Origin: Poa pratensis
Lineage: Eukaryota; Streptophyta; Magnoliopsida; Poales; Poaceae
NCBI GenBank assembly: GCA_947311845.1
Contig: CAMZMU010000062.1
Coordinates: 45,962,030 to 46,026,029 of the forward strand
Length of the DNA stretch: 64,000 nucleotides
Direction of reading: 5' to 3'
Of this stretch, positions 31,561 through 44,000 are shown one piece after another (within the stretch, counting starts at the first letter, position 1; each line of letters begins with the position of its first letter). Made by a program: the position numbers and the translations under genes. The notes under the pieces were generated by a model. The model made no database searches. It was given only the letters and a program-made list of their open reading frames with translations, and was not told where the DNA came from.

Positions 31561-32360
31561 ACGTGGGCATGGGCAGCCTGGCCCAAAAATCCTGAGTCGG
31601 GCCGGGCTTGCACTTCGGGCCGGCCCTGGGCCTTGATTTGCAGCCCAAAACATAAATTGGGCCGGGGGCTTCAGTTTTCAGCCTGAAATTAGTCCAGCCC
31701 GACCAACACTCAGATCTGAAAATCCACTTACTTTTCCGCCCGCCACCCACCAACACAAATTACACCTCCCACCAAACCAGAAACCCTAGATCTGGAGGGC
31801 TCGCGCCTCCTCGCCGTCTCTCTCACGGCCTCACCCCATCCAGCGGCGTTGCTTCCTCCCCTCACTCCCTCTACCTCGCTGGCGGCCAAGATCTGTTGTC
31901 TCTTGCGGCCGGCGAGAAGCAATGTCAAGGGCATCTGCCAGCGGCGCTCTCCTCCATGCTTCGTTGCTCACAGCAGCTGTGCTTGCATCTAGCTAGCGAG
32001 CTTCAATCTCCCAATTGTGATGTACTCTGGACTTGTGGCTACGCCTGTGCGGCCCTGTCGTTGATCTGCTATTTATTTATTGATCTAGTTCTCTACGTAT
32101 GCTAGCTAGATGGATGGAATCGTTAGCTGCTCGATGTGTGTATTATTTGTGCTTCGAATTGCTAGATGTATATGGATGCGCGTGGCTAATTTATCTATTT
32201 TGTGCATTTTTTCTGTTACAAGAAACGTGATGAACACTGCCGGTCATCACAAATGGTCGGGCCTCGGGCCTAGGTTTTACAGAAATTTTGGGCCTCGGGC
32301 CTGATATCTGGCCGTCGGGCTTTTTTAAGCCCGGCCCGAAACCCGGCCCGAAAAATGCCT
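31561..32360. mobile_element. Possible hAT-like element with GGGCC-rich ends
   Basis: Both ends are crowded with GGGCC/GGCCC motifs in opposite sense (GTCGGGCCGGGCTTG left; GCCCGGCCCGAAACCC right). CATGAGA occurs just outside each end (about 31550 and 32367), a possible target duplication. Sub-terminal clusters of short repeats are common in plant hAT elements. No transposase is present and the terminal repeats are weak. Confidence 0.4.
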
Positions 32361-32823
32361 AGGTATACATGAGATAGAGTCTGATTCTAAATCGAAGTGA
32401 CTTGATGGAGATTTGTGCCAACTATAATCTCAAACTGACACGCGATGTAAATAGGGGAAATTCTTAAAATGTCGTTAAACGATTGTCGTTTCCCGAGAAT
32501 GCCATCAAATTAGTCATTGCTCCGAGAATGCCATCAAACGAGTGTTGTCGTTCCGAGAATGCCAATTCTGTAAGTTGACTGCTCGTTGACCGTTATGTCT
32601 TGGTGGGAAAGACTATTATGTCCTTGTTGCATTTTATGAAGATTTATTGTATAATTAAAACAACAACACATTGCTTCATGAGAGGCGCCTTATTCATGCA
32701 GCGGCGTAGTGGCTTAGCATCTCTCCCGTTATTTCTAATCAACCGTGTGTACGGGCTGCTGGTTCAGACCTTAAAGTTCGGTTAATTCCTCCGGATCCAT
32801 ACTACTCGGAGGGAAGCGCTTGC

Positions 32824-33824
32824 GTGAAGGATAACAAACATCGAGACACAGTTCTTCATGATAGCGCTATCTTTCTATGGATGTTGGGGGCACCTGAGTC
32901 CAATAGTCAGGCTGCAGATCGTTTTGAGCGTAGTGTTTCTACTATAAGCAGGAAGTTTCACGAGGTGTTAGAATGTGTAGACCGTATGGCGGGTGATTAC
33001 ATTAGACCCCATGATCCTACTTTCACCCAAGTTCATGAAAAAATTAGGCAACGAAGATTTTGGCCCCATTTCAAGAATGCTATTGGAGCAATTGATGGAA
33101 CACATATTCCTGTCTTGGTAGCTGCGAAGGACAAGCAAAGATACACTAACAGGAAAGGCTATACAAGTCAGAACGTCCTTGCTATTTGTGATTTTGACTT
33201 GAGGTTCACATTTGCTGTTCCTGGATGGCCTGGATCTGCTCATGATAACCGTGTATGGGCTGATGCTCGGCCTAGGTTTGCCAATTATCCACACCCTCCT
33301 CACGGTAATATTTTTGCATATGTACAATGCAAACAAAATATATGCTCATAATATGTTTTTATGTTCTGATGTTTTTGCTACTCGCAGGAAAATACTATCT
33401 TGTCGACTCTGGATATCTCAATAGAACTGGTTATCTCGCCCCATTCAAAGAGCAACGCTACCATGTTCCTGAATTCCAAGGTGCGCCTCCACAAAACATG
33501 CAGGAGAAATTCAACCATCTTCATTCATCTCTACGAAATGCCATTGAAAGAGCATTTGGCGTCCTTAAAATGAAGTGGCGTATTCTGCTCGGGATACCAT
33601 TTTTTCCAGAAGAAGAGACGCAGTCGAAGATCATCACTGCATGCATGTGTTTGCATAACTTCATTCGTGATAGTAAGCTATATGATGGCCATTTCGACAC
33701 GATTGAGCGAGGCTCATATATCCATGTGGATAGTGCATCTTATGTCGGGGGAGTCGCCTCATCTTCTTCCGATGAAGTCATGCGTGGAACGCGCCAGGCA
33801 ATTGCTGAAAGTTTAGTTGCATGA
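32824..33824 (+). CDS. PIF/Harbinger transposase (DDE nuclease), N-terminally short
   Basis: Two exons (32824-33304 and 33388-33824) join CAC G|GA across an 83-bp GT-AG intron, a position common in plant PIF-type transposases. The DDE nuclease residues are visible: Asp in AIGAIDGTHIP, Asp in GSAHDNRVW and Glu in NAIERAFGVLK. The C-terminal block CMCLHNFIRDSK is also typical. The protein is about 305 residues, shorter than the usual ~400, and lacks the N-terminal helix-turn-helix part. The first codon used (ATG at 32824) is therefore uncertain. The partner MYB-like protein of this transposon class is not in the window. No stop or frameshift was seen. Confidence 0.85.
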
Positions 33825-33839
33825 AGAGTATTCTAATTG

Positions 33840-34219
33840 TAATTGTTGAATCACTTAAAAAGACTTTTATTTTATATTTGGCAACTGAAGAATTGTAGAA
33901 CATATGGAATTTGTAATAAAAAAGACTTATGTATCCATTTCTATCTCATTTGTACTAAAACCTATCTTACAAATGAAATCTAGGGGCGCTATAGACATTT
34001 CACCACTCACTCCATCAAACAAGTCAAATGCCTAGAAGCTGAAAAGAACAGACGGAAGTAGATTATGCCAACTTCTACCCACCACAGCTTCTTCCCACAA
34101 TCTTCAAAAATCCAGCTTCTCTATAATCTTAAGCTGAAAAGAAGGGGGCAATAGAGATTAGCACGCAGTAGAGATGAGCATGTACGCAAGTACAAAGCGA
34201 CAGCAACCGCACATGATCG
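33840..34219. other. Transposon flank
   Basis: AT-rich 3' flank of the transposase gene with AATAAA-like stretches and no other feature. Confidence 0.35.
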
Positions 34220-34338
34220 GCTTAGTGTCTCAGCCTTATTTCCAATCAACCGTATGTACGGGCCGCTGGTTCAGACCTTAAAGTTTGGTCAATTCTTCTG
34301 GATCGAGGTGCTTTTTAGTACGGCTCGCCATACTACTC

Positions 34339-35126
34339 TTTTTTTTGATAATGTACATACTTGTATTCATGCTGGAAAGAGCACAAACCATCGACAAGTA
34401 CATACGAGGAAAGGAACCAGAGAAAACAGAGGACAACGAAGCTTGCACTCTCCATCTTCAGCCACGAGATCGACAAACGCCAGCACCCTGCACCGCCGGA
34501 GGCGACGAAGGAGACCGCCGCCAAGAACGATCACCCGTGGAGCAGCAGAACCCCTAGCCCTGAGGCGTTGATGAGCCGCAAGAACCGCCAGCTCCGAGGA
34601 GCTGGAACTGAAGACGATGAACGAGAATCGGCCGGGGGCGGCCCCCGAGCTCCAACTGCACCGGATCTGGAGCCAGCGCCACAGATCCTCCACCTTCTTG
34701 CCACATACCTGCGAAGCCGTCGTCTTGAAGCCTCCCTTCCCACCTCCTGCACCACGGCAGCCGGAGAGGGAAGACCGCACACGGCAGATCCGAGGACCCG
34801 CGAGCACGGACAAGTCGACCACCGCGCGACGAAGCACCACCGAAGCTCCACCGCCGAAGAGGAAGGTCGCCGACACCAAACACCACACCGACCGCTCCAC
34901 CGCCTCCACAGCGCCGCCGGCGGGAACCCACTCACCCCTACTCTATATACACGAAGAGATCCGGGGATCCCCCACCCACCCGCCGCCGGAGCGGACGGGG
35001 GAAGAGGGATACCACGGATCAACGACGGCGAGAGCGTGGCGACCAGGCGGATCCAGAAATATTGCCCTTCTCCACTGTAGCGGGGAAGGGAAGGGATAAG
35101 TGCGCCCTTTTGCCTATTGATCGAGC
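34339..35126 (-). mobile_element. Non-LTR retroposon with poly(A) tail
   Basis: The element is flanked by the 15-bp direct repeat CTCGCCATACTACTC (34324-34338 and 35127-35141). It has eight T at the low-coordinate end, so the A tail lies on the minus strand. The body is GC-rich, 788 bp, without reverse transcriptase motifs. It may be a 5'-truncated LINE tail or a LINE-mobilised transcript. The sister repeat at 32788-32815 (CCATACTACTCGGAGGGAAG) is the uninserted form. Confidence 0.85.
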
Positions 35127-35179
35127 CTCGCCATACTACTCCGCAGGGAAGCGCTTGCATGAAGGATAACGAATAGTAC

Positions 35180-36065
35180 AATATAGACATACCCAAGGAT
35201 TGTCCATTAAAGGAACGTGTAAAGTGAAGAGAAAATGAAAGTAAAACTGATATCGATCTCGCAAGGCCTAACCATGGAGAAAATTATATTGTTCGGAGTC
35301 CAACGAACAGACTTTTTAAGTTGACTTCTCATCTCAGCCATTACAATTAGAACCTACCGGGTAACCAACATAATCGATTGAATGGGTATCTTCATCTTCT
35401 ATTGTTTAAATTATCGAATAATAGATCTTCAAAAGGCAACAATGACATAATAGTCTTTTCCACGTGAAACTTAACGGTCAACTAGCGGTTAACTGATTCT
35501 ACTTCTTAGCAACAGACTACGACATCATTGCATGTTTGTTTGAAAAGGAAGCTCGTCGGTTTTGTTCCATGCAAGGGAAAATCAAGACAAAGTAGTGGTG
35601 GGAGACCGCCAGGGTTAGGAGGAAGGCGGTGTGTCCTCATAGGCTCATAGCAGAGCAGATTAACAGCCTCGCACATGATAGAGCCTTGATCTCCCTGCCC
35701 CAAGATGCACATCAGCGTATCCCGGCAAGGTACCGTGTTGCCGTGGGTGCCGCTGTTAGCCCCGGCCACGCCATCCCTCTAAGGCTTACACTCCTGTTTT
35801 TTTCCCTTCGGTTTTGATTGCAGGGACTGGTTCTGGTTCGTTGGCATTGTGGTCGAGGAGACGAAGAGGAGTCGGACAAGTTGGCTGAAACGGACCTGGA
35901 CCAGTACATTTCGTCCATGTGGCCCACAACCCAAGTCGTCTTTGTCCTTTTCCCTTTCTTTCCAAGGACAGACGAACAGTTCTGTCTTTCTTCCCTTAAC
36001 AAAAGTTATGCGTTTCAAATCCATGCCGAAGCACACTATATACACATGATTTGGGGCCCCTAATG
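35180..36065. other. Intergenic DNA
   Basis: Several overlapping open frames exist, but none has a start context, splice sites or family motif. No gene is supported. Confidence 0.35.
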
Positions 36066-36207
36066 CAAGGATTACGAGTCGATGAGTCGCAACTTGTCGC
36101 TAGGGTACCAATAACTAGACAAGTCCCGCGACTAGTCGTGTCGAGGTTTTTGGTTTGTCACCGGGTACTGACAAGTAGACTAGTCGAGCGACTAGTCTTG
36201 ACTTGTC
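36066..36207. mobile_element. hAT-type MITE, one end missing
   Basis: Starts CAAGGATTACGAGTCGATGAG and is similar along its length to the complete element at 43134-43250 read in reverse, sharing GACTAGTCGAGCGA. The right end stops at GACTTGTC without the second terminal repeat. Confidence 0.65.
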
Positions 36208-36534
36208 TGTGCGGCCGGCCACCTCGCACACCCCTATCGATGGCCTCAGATTACCCTCGCAGATGATGTGTAGTTGCCTAGCAGAAAACTGATATGTAGC
36301 TTTTCATTGCTGCCTATTTATCTGTAGTTTTAAGTTTTCTGCACTTTCCTTTAGGAGCTACAGAAGCTTTTTAAGATGTACCGAACTATGTGATTTCGTG
36401 CTTTGCAATGAAAGCAGGGATAAGCTCCCTTTTGATCTATATATATTGTTTCTAGATTACGCTCACATCACATCTTGACAGATCTAGATTAAGGAGGAGC
36501 AAATACGATTAGGCACATAGCAGGACTCTTTTAC

Positions 36535-36753
36535 CTTGGGCTTGTCCTCGTCGCCGTTCCTCTCCGGATCTGTGGGCTGGTTGGGCTGATCTGCGGCTTC
36601 CTTGTTGGCGCGGATGACGTGCTTGAGGGTCGGGCTGCCCCGCCGGCGCGGCGACAGTAAGAGAGTTCTGCATTGCGACAAGCTGCCGATGCCGCTGGCG
36701 ACCGAGGCGGACGGCTGTAGAGCGACACGGGCGCAAGGTTGGATGGCGGCCAT
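36535..36753 (-). CDS. Orphan first exon of a plastid-targeted protein
   Basis: From ATG at 36753 an exon of 73 codons runs to a clean AAG|GTAA donor. The sequence begins MAAIQPCARVALQPSASVAS, rich in Ser, Ala and Arg and poor in acidic residues. It continues through LLLSPRRRGSP and then becomes Glu/Asp-rich (DPERNGDEDKPK). That pattern is a chloroplast transit peptide followed by the start of a mature domain. I do not recognise the family. No continuing exon could be identified in the 1.3 kb downstream on the minus strand, so it is either a gene with a long intron or a stranded exon. Its start faces away from REV3, about 1.3 kb apart, with an hAT-type element between. Confidence 0.5.
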
Positions 36754-36815
36754 GGCCACCTCCCTCTCAGATGACCAGGATGTACGGGTTCCCCACTTCG
36801 GGGATCGATTTGCTG

Positions 36816-37743
36816 TAGGGATATAAATGGTACGGATAATTTCCGCTCCGAATCCGCATCCGTTTCCGTTTTTAAGGATGTGGTACGTAATTATGCGAAT
36901 CCGGCGGATACGGATAAGGATACGGATATTACTTAAGCGGATATCCGGCGGATACGGTAGAGGATATGGTATTGCTATTATCCGGCGGATGCGGATTATC
37001 CGGTATTTTATGCGGATTATCCGACATTCACAATTAGGATTATCCGATTAAATTAGCCCAACCGATCGGCCCAACGCCCAAATATCATTTAGTCCATTAG
37101 CGAGATGACATTGTGTTTATATATAATATAACCCTAGCCAATCACGTCGTAATCACCGCGTGCTACGGTGCTACTGCTAGCGCATTGCCTCCTCCGCTCC
37201 TCCGCCGTCACCCAGGATCTAGCGGCGCCTGCCGGCTACCGTGCGCCGGATCTATTCGGCCTTCGGCAATCCGGCCGGCCGTGATGGACACTGGAGGTGA
37301 GTAGTCAATTTGAGCGCTCTAATTAATCCATAATCTGAATCGTATTAGATCATTGACGGACGCCATGCATGCACCGTAGATCAGTTTAATATATTTCCGT
37401 ATAGTAACCACGCTGTGTGAAAGATAGTTGCAGTGTAGTTTAATATATTCCCAAATCGACAAGTTTGTGTTGTGAAATTATGTTTAATATATTCCCAGAT
37501 CAGTTTAATCTAGATCATAGTTTGTGTTGTGAAATTATGTTTGTGTGCACGTATTTATCCGACAAGTTTATCCATTTCCGATCCGAAACCGTTCCGTTTC
37601 CGATCCGAATCCGTAGTCCGATTTTATCCGCATTCGAATCCGCATCCGGTCATTATCCGCTCCGCTCCGAATCCGACAAAGAAATATGGAAAAGGATATG
37701 GAAAGCGCATTATCCGATCCGATCCGATCCGTTTACACCCCTA
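36816..37743. mobile_element. Non-autonomous hAT-type element
   Basis: It begins TAGGGATATAAATGG and ends CCGTTTACACCCCTA, with the 8-bp direct repeat ATTTGCTG on both sides (36808-36815 and 37744-37751). hAT transposases make 8-bp duplications. Both sub-terminal zones are packed with short GGAT/ATCCG motifs in opposite orientation, likely transposase-binding sites. It is 928 bp with no transposase. Confidence 0.92.
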
Positions 37744-37879
37744 ATTTGCTGTTTAGAATCGACGAGTCTGGCCGAAGTGTTCAAGGTTTGGCGAGAGAAG
37801 GTGACAGGCCTACACGGATCAAATTTGCGGGCCGTGGTCCTTAAAATCCGAACTAGCAGTCGCGATGGCGACGGAGTCG

Positions 37880-38030
37880 ACAAATCGACAAACCGAGTAG
37901 CACACACTCAAAAAAAAAAAAAAAAAGACAAACCGAGTAGCAAAGCAGCGTGTTCTCTCTCAAAACAAAAAACAAAAACAAAACAAAGCAGCGTGCTCTG
38001 GAAGGAGCCGGACCTTCCGCGCCGGCGACC
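37880..38030 (+). promoter_or_regulatory. REV3 5' leader region with short direct duplications
   Basis: GACAAACCGAGTAGCA occurs twice, separated by a run of 17-18 A, and CAAAGCAGCGTG occurs twice just before the start codon. This looks like local duplication in the 5' untranslated region. No TATA box can be assigned with confidence. Confidence 0.4.
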
Positions 38031-41000
38031 ATGTCGTCCTCCTCGCCGCATCCCTCGCCGTCGGGGACCCTCTCGCAGGTCCTCAGCGTCCGCATCGTCT
38101 CGCTCGACTACTACATGGCTCCGCCCATCCCCGGCCTCGACCTCTCCTACAGCCCCTTCCACTGTACGCTCCCTTTTCCCCTCCCCTTCTGAACTTCTGC
38201 CTCGGCCCCGCTTCTCTTCAGTTGCCGCACTGAATTAATTCTCTGTCTGGTGGCCACCGCAGGCGAGGAGGTGGGGGAGGTGCCGGTGATCAGGATCTAC
38301 GGCTCCACACCCGCGGGGCAGAAGACTTGCCTCCACATCCACCGGGTTCGTAGCAGTTTCTCCGTCGCCCCACTGTTCTTCTTCTTCTTCTTCTTCTTCT
38401 TCTTCTTCTTCTTCTTCTTCTTCTTCTTCACATTTCACCTATGTGGTTGGTTCGCCGATGTAGTTGCGGTGGCCAGGTTAAGTTTAGTTCTAATGGGATT
38501 AATTGCATTCGCATGTGCTGCTAGCACGTGTGCTGTTACTGTTTGGATTCAGTTCTGAAAATTTGGAGGGAATGTGAGGTGTGGCACACTGAATTGATAT
38601 TTGGAAGCTCAATTCCGCATGCTAGTTATCTGAGAGCAGTGTGGCAATCAGGGGCGTGTTGTGCACGTGCTTGTACCCGATAGGTGTTGAGAGTCTGCGC
38701 TGCCTTTGCTGTTAATAGAATTTATGCTGTTTGTATTAGTGCTTCCCCGGTTACTTCTTTTAGCAGTTGAACTGGAAATCCTGTAACAATTTTTTGTTGT
38801 TAATGGGAGTTGAGGCACTAGGTAGGATTATGAATATTATCTCACTACACATGTCTTCTGCCCTTGAAACCTATTGTTATCTTGGATGAACTGAAGTTCT
38901 TATATACGCAATGCCTGTTGTATCATGTACAATTGTTGATATACTACAAAACAACAAAGCCTTTTGTACCAAGCAAGTTGGAGTAGGCTAGATATGAAAC
39001 TCAGCAGAAACAATAGTTGATATATTGTTGTTGATTAAATACTACTCACCTCTATTGTCTTCTGGTCACACATTGTTTCAACTAGCTCGTAATGTAACAG
39101 TCTGATTCTATTTTTTTGAGGGTGTAACAGTCTGAAGTTGTAACTCTCCTCTTGTTATTTAGGCATTGCCCTACTTGTATGTACCTTGCCCAGAGGAGCT
39201 ACTTCATAATATCGAAAGAGGTGATTTGCGCTCCTTAAATATGCACTCCTCATACAATTGCCTATGCTTCTACTGTTCCTTTTGCCATCCATTGTATGTG
39301 CTCTTCTCTTGCTCTGCATGATGTCTATAATTTCATATCAGCATTGCCTGAAACTTGACATTGCATTGGTCATGCATTCACTTTCTTAGCAAGCAATTCT
39401 TATGGCATGTCTCGTGAATTTTGTGAGTATTAACTTTTCATATATTTGGTAGTTATAGACCACAACTGCAAATTTTGTGTCCGAGACAAACATGATTTGT
39501 AGTTAAAAAAACATCACTTCTTCACATGTTTAAAGCTTGCTCTACTTTACTTTTGCAACATAGTTACTGTATATGAAGGGTAGGATGAACCCTTAGTCTG
39601 AGCGTGGCCTTAACCTGTTACAGTTCAATTTTCTGGCCAAAGGGGCAGACATGTCTAGAAAAGCACTTGATGGCCAGGAGAAATTAATATGTCTCTTCTC
39701 TCTGTTCTTTAGGGAATTCCTGCATGACTGGTCTATTGAGTGACCTTGAGAAAGCTTTACAGGTAGAGTCCACTTGGTCAGTATGTTAAAATTTCTCTTT
39801 TCGTGAGTATCATTGTTCCCTTGCAGAATCGTGGGCCAGCAAAAAGGAAGCATGTCCATGGATGTAGCCTTGTTCGAGCGAAGAAGTTGTATGGCTATCA
39901 TTCATCGGAGGAGCTTTTTGTGAAGATCTACCTGTATCCATAATTTAATCATTCGTACAGATCATTTCTCGTTGCTACAAATGTTTGAACCTGTGTAAAT
40001 CATTTGTGGTTATATTTTGGAAATTGTTAATTGTGAACATAGTAGTTCATTTGATTGTTTCAAAACAGAATTACTTTACCCTCTCTGAAAATAAACTTCT
40101 ACAGAATAGTCATTACCTCTTTTCTGTGAAAGTTCTCTCTGTTTTGATCCATACGATGATTTTGGTTCACATCAAATGCCACTCTAACTCGGCTGTTTAC
40201 ATATGTTACATTTATCAAGTTCCCTCATGTAAAAATAGAAATTGACGCAACATTTTTTTTCCGACTTGAATGTGCTAATAGCTTACAAGTAAATGTGTTC
40301 ATCATTTACCTGTACCCTAAAGTATCTAATTAAGTTGCCTCCATATTAAAGCTTTGCATTAAGGATTATGAAGAGCTGGGGACCGTGTGATTCCGTGATA
40401 ATGCATTACAGATTCGGGGTTTGGAGGTAGCCACATAGACTGAAAAGTGGAAATCTGGATAAAATTCTGTCGTTCATTGACATTATCCCTCGGAGAATAT
40501 GCTTGAGCCCCGACGACAATTTATGAAGTCATCTTAGTTGTTTGCTGAGTCACCTTAGTATTTTGTCCATCTTGTATCCAACTGATAAAATATTTGAACC
40601 AAATGTTGTCACAGAATTCACAGAATTTCTAGCGCACAATTGATCCAAAACGTTCTGTAGGATATGAAGTGCATGTAATGAACTGATGTTCTGCTCTCAT
40701 CAGACACTTGATATGCACATGGACTCGTTTCTTCTTAATGAATGCTTGCTTGCATATTGTTTTTCCTCATAAGACTTTGTTGCAACTGATTGCCTTGATT
40801 TTAATCTAAAGATATTATCCTCATGAGGTTTCTCGGGCCGCGACCCATCTATTGGTATGATGCATTAAATCTCCCTTCTGCTTAAGTTGTGACCTTAGTA
40901 TTACCATATAGACGGGAAAATTACTATAGTTATGTACGAATAGTTAAATAAGTCCAAAAGGAATATTGTTGTTTCCTTAGTTTTGGATCATGTATCTTTT

Positions 41001-44000
41001 GCTTTACTAATTTTTGCATACGTACTTTCTTCTACCAAGAGAGGTGTGATGGTTCTTATGCATCATCCCTCTCTCTTGTTCTTTTGGTCTGTTTCCATTA
41101 GCTATGCATTTAAGAAGACTTGTACACTGTATTAGAAACTTGTACTTTTATGGCGAATAACGTTATGACAGAGGCGTTCTGCAACCTGCCATTTCACCTG
41201 AAAGTAGTTCTCATGCTTTATGTGCTGTTGCTATTCTTTCATGGTGTGAAGTGAATTCACAGTAGTGCTCACCATGGTGCTAGGCGCTAGCCGGACAGCA
41301 GATTGGTGCCTTGTGTGTAAGGGCTGATTAGGCAGGGCTAGGTAGTCGTCTAGCCTTGATAATTTGGCTAGATGGGAGCTGTCATGGATGACAATCTCGC
41401 TTCGAATATTGTTTATTAATTTGAAGATGCGGTGTCTTTGTGGTCTTCCATGAAGCTATAACTATATTTTCCTATATAGTGAAATCTCTTTTACCAAAGT
41501 TGTATACTATTCTCGCTGGGGACTGATCCAGAGCTGTTTGGTTCCAGGGCGGTGCTGTTCTTGATAGAGTATTGCAGCCTTATGAATCGCACATTCCATA
41601 TCTTCTTCACTTTTTGGTGAGAACGATGCTTTATTATTCGTTTTTTATAGATCTCCTGAACTGCAAGACAATTGCCATTTGCCTCTTTTCATCTTTTGCA
41701 CAAGCACCTATCTTTAGTACAATATTCCTTCGTGGTGGTGCCGATTTTCCTTTACACATGTGATATATTTTCAGTGACTGAAGATGATATTTCTATTCGA
41801 TGTATGTTTTAGGTCGACTATAACTTGTATGGAATGGGCCATGTACATGTCACAGATTTCAAGTTCCGCCGTCCGTTGCCAGATGATTTTTATCCCAAGA
41901 CTGTACATAGGAAGGTGGAACCGTCTGCTGAATCGGAGCACAAGGCAAGTTCTATGGAAGTTTGAATTTTGTTCATGACTATATGTAATGATTTCCATTA
42001 GAATCTATGCTATTTTATTTCGGGGGTAATACTTGATCCATTACTTCTACTAAAGAAACTATACATTTCTCTTAAAATTGATAGGCACATTCATATAATG
42101 CTGCGACAAAGAATCCAACGATCTGGATATCTTCAACAGTGCCACATGCTTTAATACTGGGCGATTCTGCTACTTCACATTGGATGGGAGGAGACAGTTC
42201 GAACTTAACCAAACGACATACTTCTTTGATGCTTGAAGCTGACTCCAGAGTAGAAGGTTTGTTTGCCACATTTTAACAGCTACTGTTTGATATGCATAAA
42301 TTGTGCTACAAATTTTGGTTTCACTTGTAGGTATCATAAACGAGAAGTATAAGATTTACACCTCTCTTTCACAAACAACGACAGATACGAAAATGGTCCA
42401 GTCACTTTTAGCAATTTGGGAGGTATCTTTCCTGCTCTATGTGCACATATGCTGCAAATTGTTGCTGCTAAACCTCTCTTATCTGCTTTGTGTAGGAACT
42501 TGAGCACTTAAGACTGCTGGAGGAAAAAAAACCTGCTGACATTGGTCGACCACTGAGAGATGTTGTTCTTAAAAGTTTCCTTCATGGTATCAAGTATGAG
42601 AGTGCTCTTTCTATGTTGGGTTCAGAAGGGGAAGGCCCCCATCGAGTTTCTGCCACTGAAGACTCTGAAAAGCTAGAGAAGTGCTTTAAATCATTGACCG
42701 ATATTATTGGGACTATAACATTCTCGCAAAATGACAACTGCCATAATATTGATAGTGATAATTCTGCTCAAAGAACAACTCAATTATTTGATGAAAATGA
42801 AAAGGTAGTCCTCAGATCTTAGTAACTGGTTATGGTTCAATTCAAGTTACATGCACATATTATTGTGCCAGTTTGTAGTGTAAGCAAAGGAAAATCAAAT
42901 ATGAAAGTATGAAATAATGTCGAGCCAGTTTCCGTAACCCATAAAATGTACCTAAATTAGTTGTAAGTCGAAGAATGTAGCTAATGCTCCTAGTGGCCCT
43001 ACAAGAAATGCCTGATACACCCTAACAACATCAAACAAAACCACACTCATGGTTAAATTCAAAAGGGTGAACATAACATTAGGTCTAAATTGATATGAGT
43101 ACTTTAGATGGTAGAGGGTATACGAGTCCATGGCAAGGATTAAGAGTCACTCGACAAGCCAAGACTACTCGCTCGACTAGTCTATGAGTTGGTACTAGCA
43201 TTCCAACCAAAAAGCTTGACTAGTCATGACTCATCAACTCGTAATCCTTGGTCCATGGTCACTTTCTGATCCTGTCAATCGTTTCAGACATTAGTTTTTG
43301 ATTGATCGGAGATTTCCAGTTTTGGAATTATTTTTACTTGCTACATTTGCATCTTATGCTTTCGATTTGAATGTGTTCATTACTTACTCCTGATAAATGT
43401 AACGTCTCTTGTTTCTTTCTTTTGTAGCATGTTGATGCTGAAGCACTTGGGCTTTTAAGCTGGATGGCCTCCTCGCAGGCTGGAGAGGAACCAACAACTG
43501 ATGATGAATTGATCAATGAAGTCATTTTGAGCCCTTTGTTTTCCAATAAGTCCATTCAAGTTGCTTTAGAGTCTGCTCACCTGGATTTCGATAGTGCTTC
43601 TCAGCAGGAGTGCCAGGATATTCTTGATTCACTTGAACCTGTGACTGGGGCAGAAGAACTGAATGCTCCTACATCTTATCACAGTTCTGCAATGCTCGAT
43701 GATAGCACTTCACTGATCAATACTATACCTCAGATTGATGGGTCTTCTGATGAAAAACAGAAAGCCCCCCAAGAACATGATCAGGGTAAAATTACTAGAA
43801 GAAAAATAGGAACACGTAGTCACTCATCTAATAAAAATAACTCAATGTTATCCAGTAAGCGTGGAGATACTGACCTTCTCTGGGGTTCCTTGCCTCTTTC
43901 TACTAAAAAGCGGTCACATGGAAATGCTGATGGTCCTGTTACCACTTCTTCAGGCAGCACAATGCCAACAGCAGACGACATTGACAACGAATCTTCTAGT

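Larger units (their letters stand above)
32570..35500 (+). mobile_element. PIF/Harbinger-type element, nested and rearranged
   Basis: An inverted pair flanks the region: GTTGACCGTTATGTC...AAAGACTATTATGTCCTTGTTGC at about 32585-32632, and its reverse complement at about 35440-35492. Inside are a transposase gene (32824-33824) and a direct repeat of about 150 bp on either side of it (32700-32845; 34220-34338 continuing at 35142-35175). The right repeat is split by a younger retroposon. Long inverted repeats plus an internal transposase fit a degraded DNA transposon; the exact ends and target duplication are not resolved. Confidence 0.6.

Noticed and set aside
34361..35196. Several open frames of 120-240 codons
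   Set aside because: They lie in a GC-rich retroposon and contain no family motif. Equal openness in five frames argues against coding.
38235..38438. Open frame with a poly-Glu run on the minus strand
   Set aside because: It is the reverse reading of the TTC repeat in REV3 intron 2.
40840..40860. An apparently mutated acceptor (CTCGG instead of CTCAG) before GCCGCGACCCATC in REV3
   Set aside because: The exon actually starts earlier, at 40,812 ([14 protein letters not shown]). CTCGG is coding and the phase fits.
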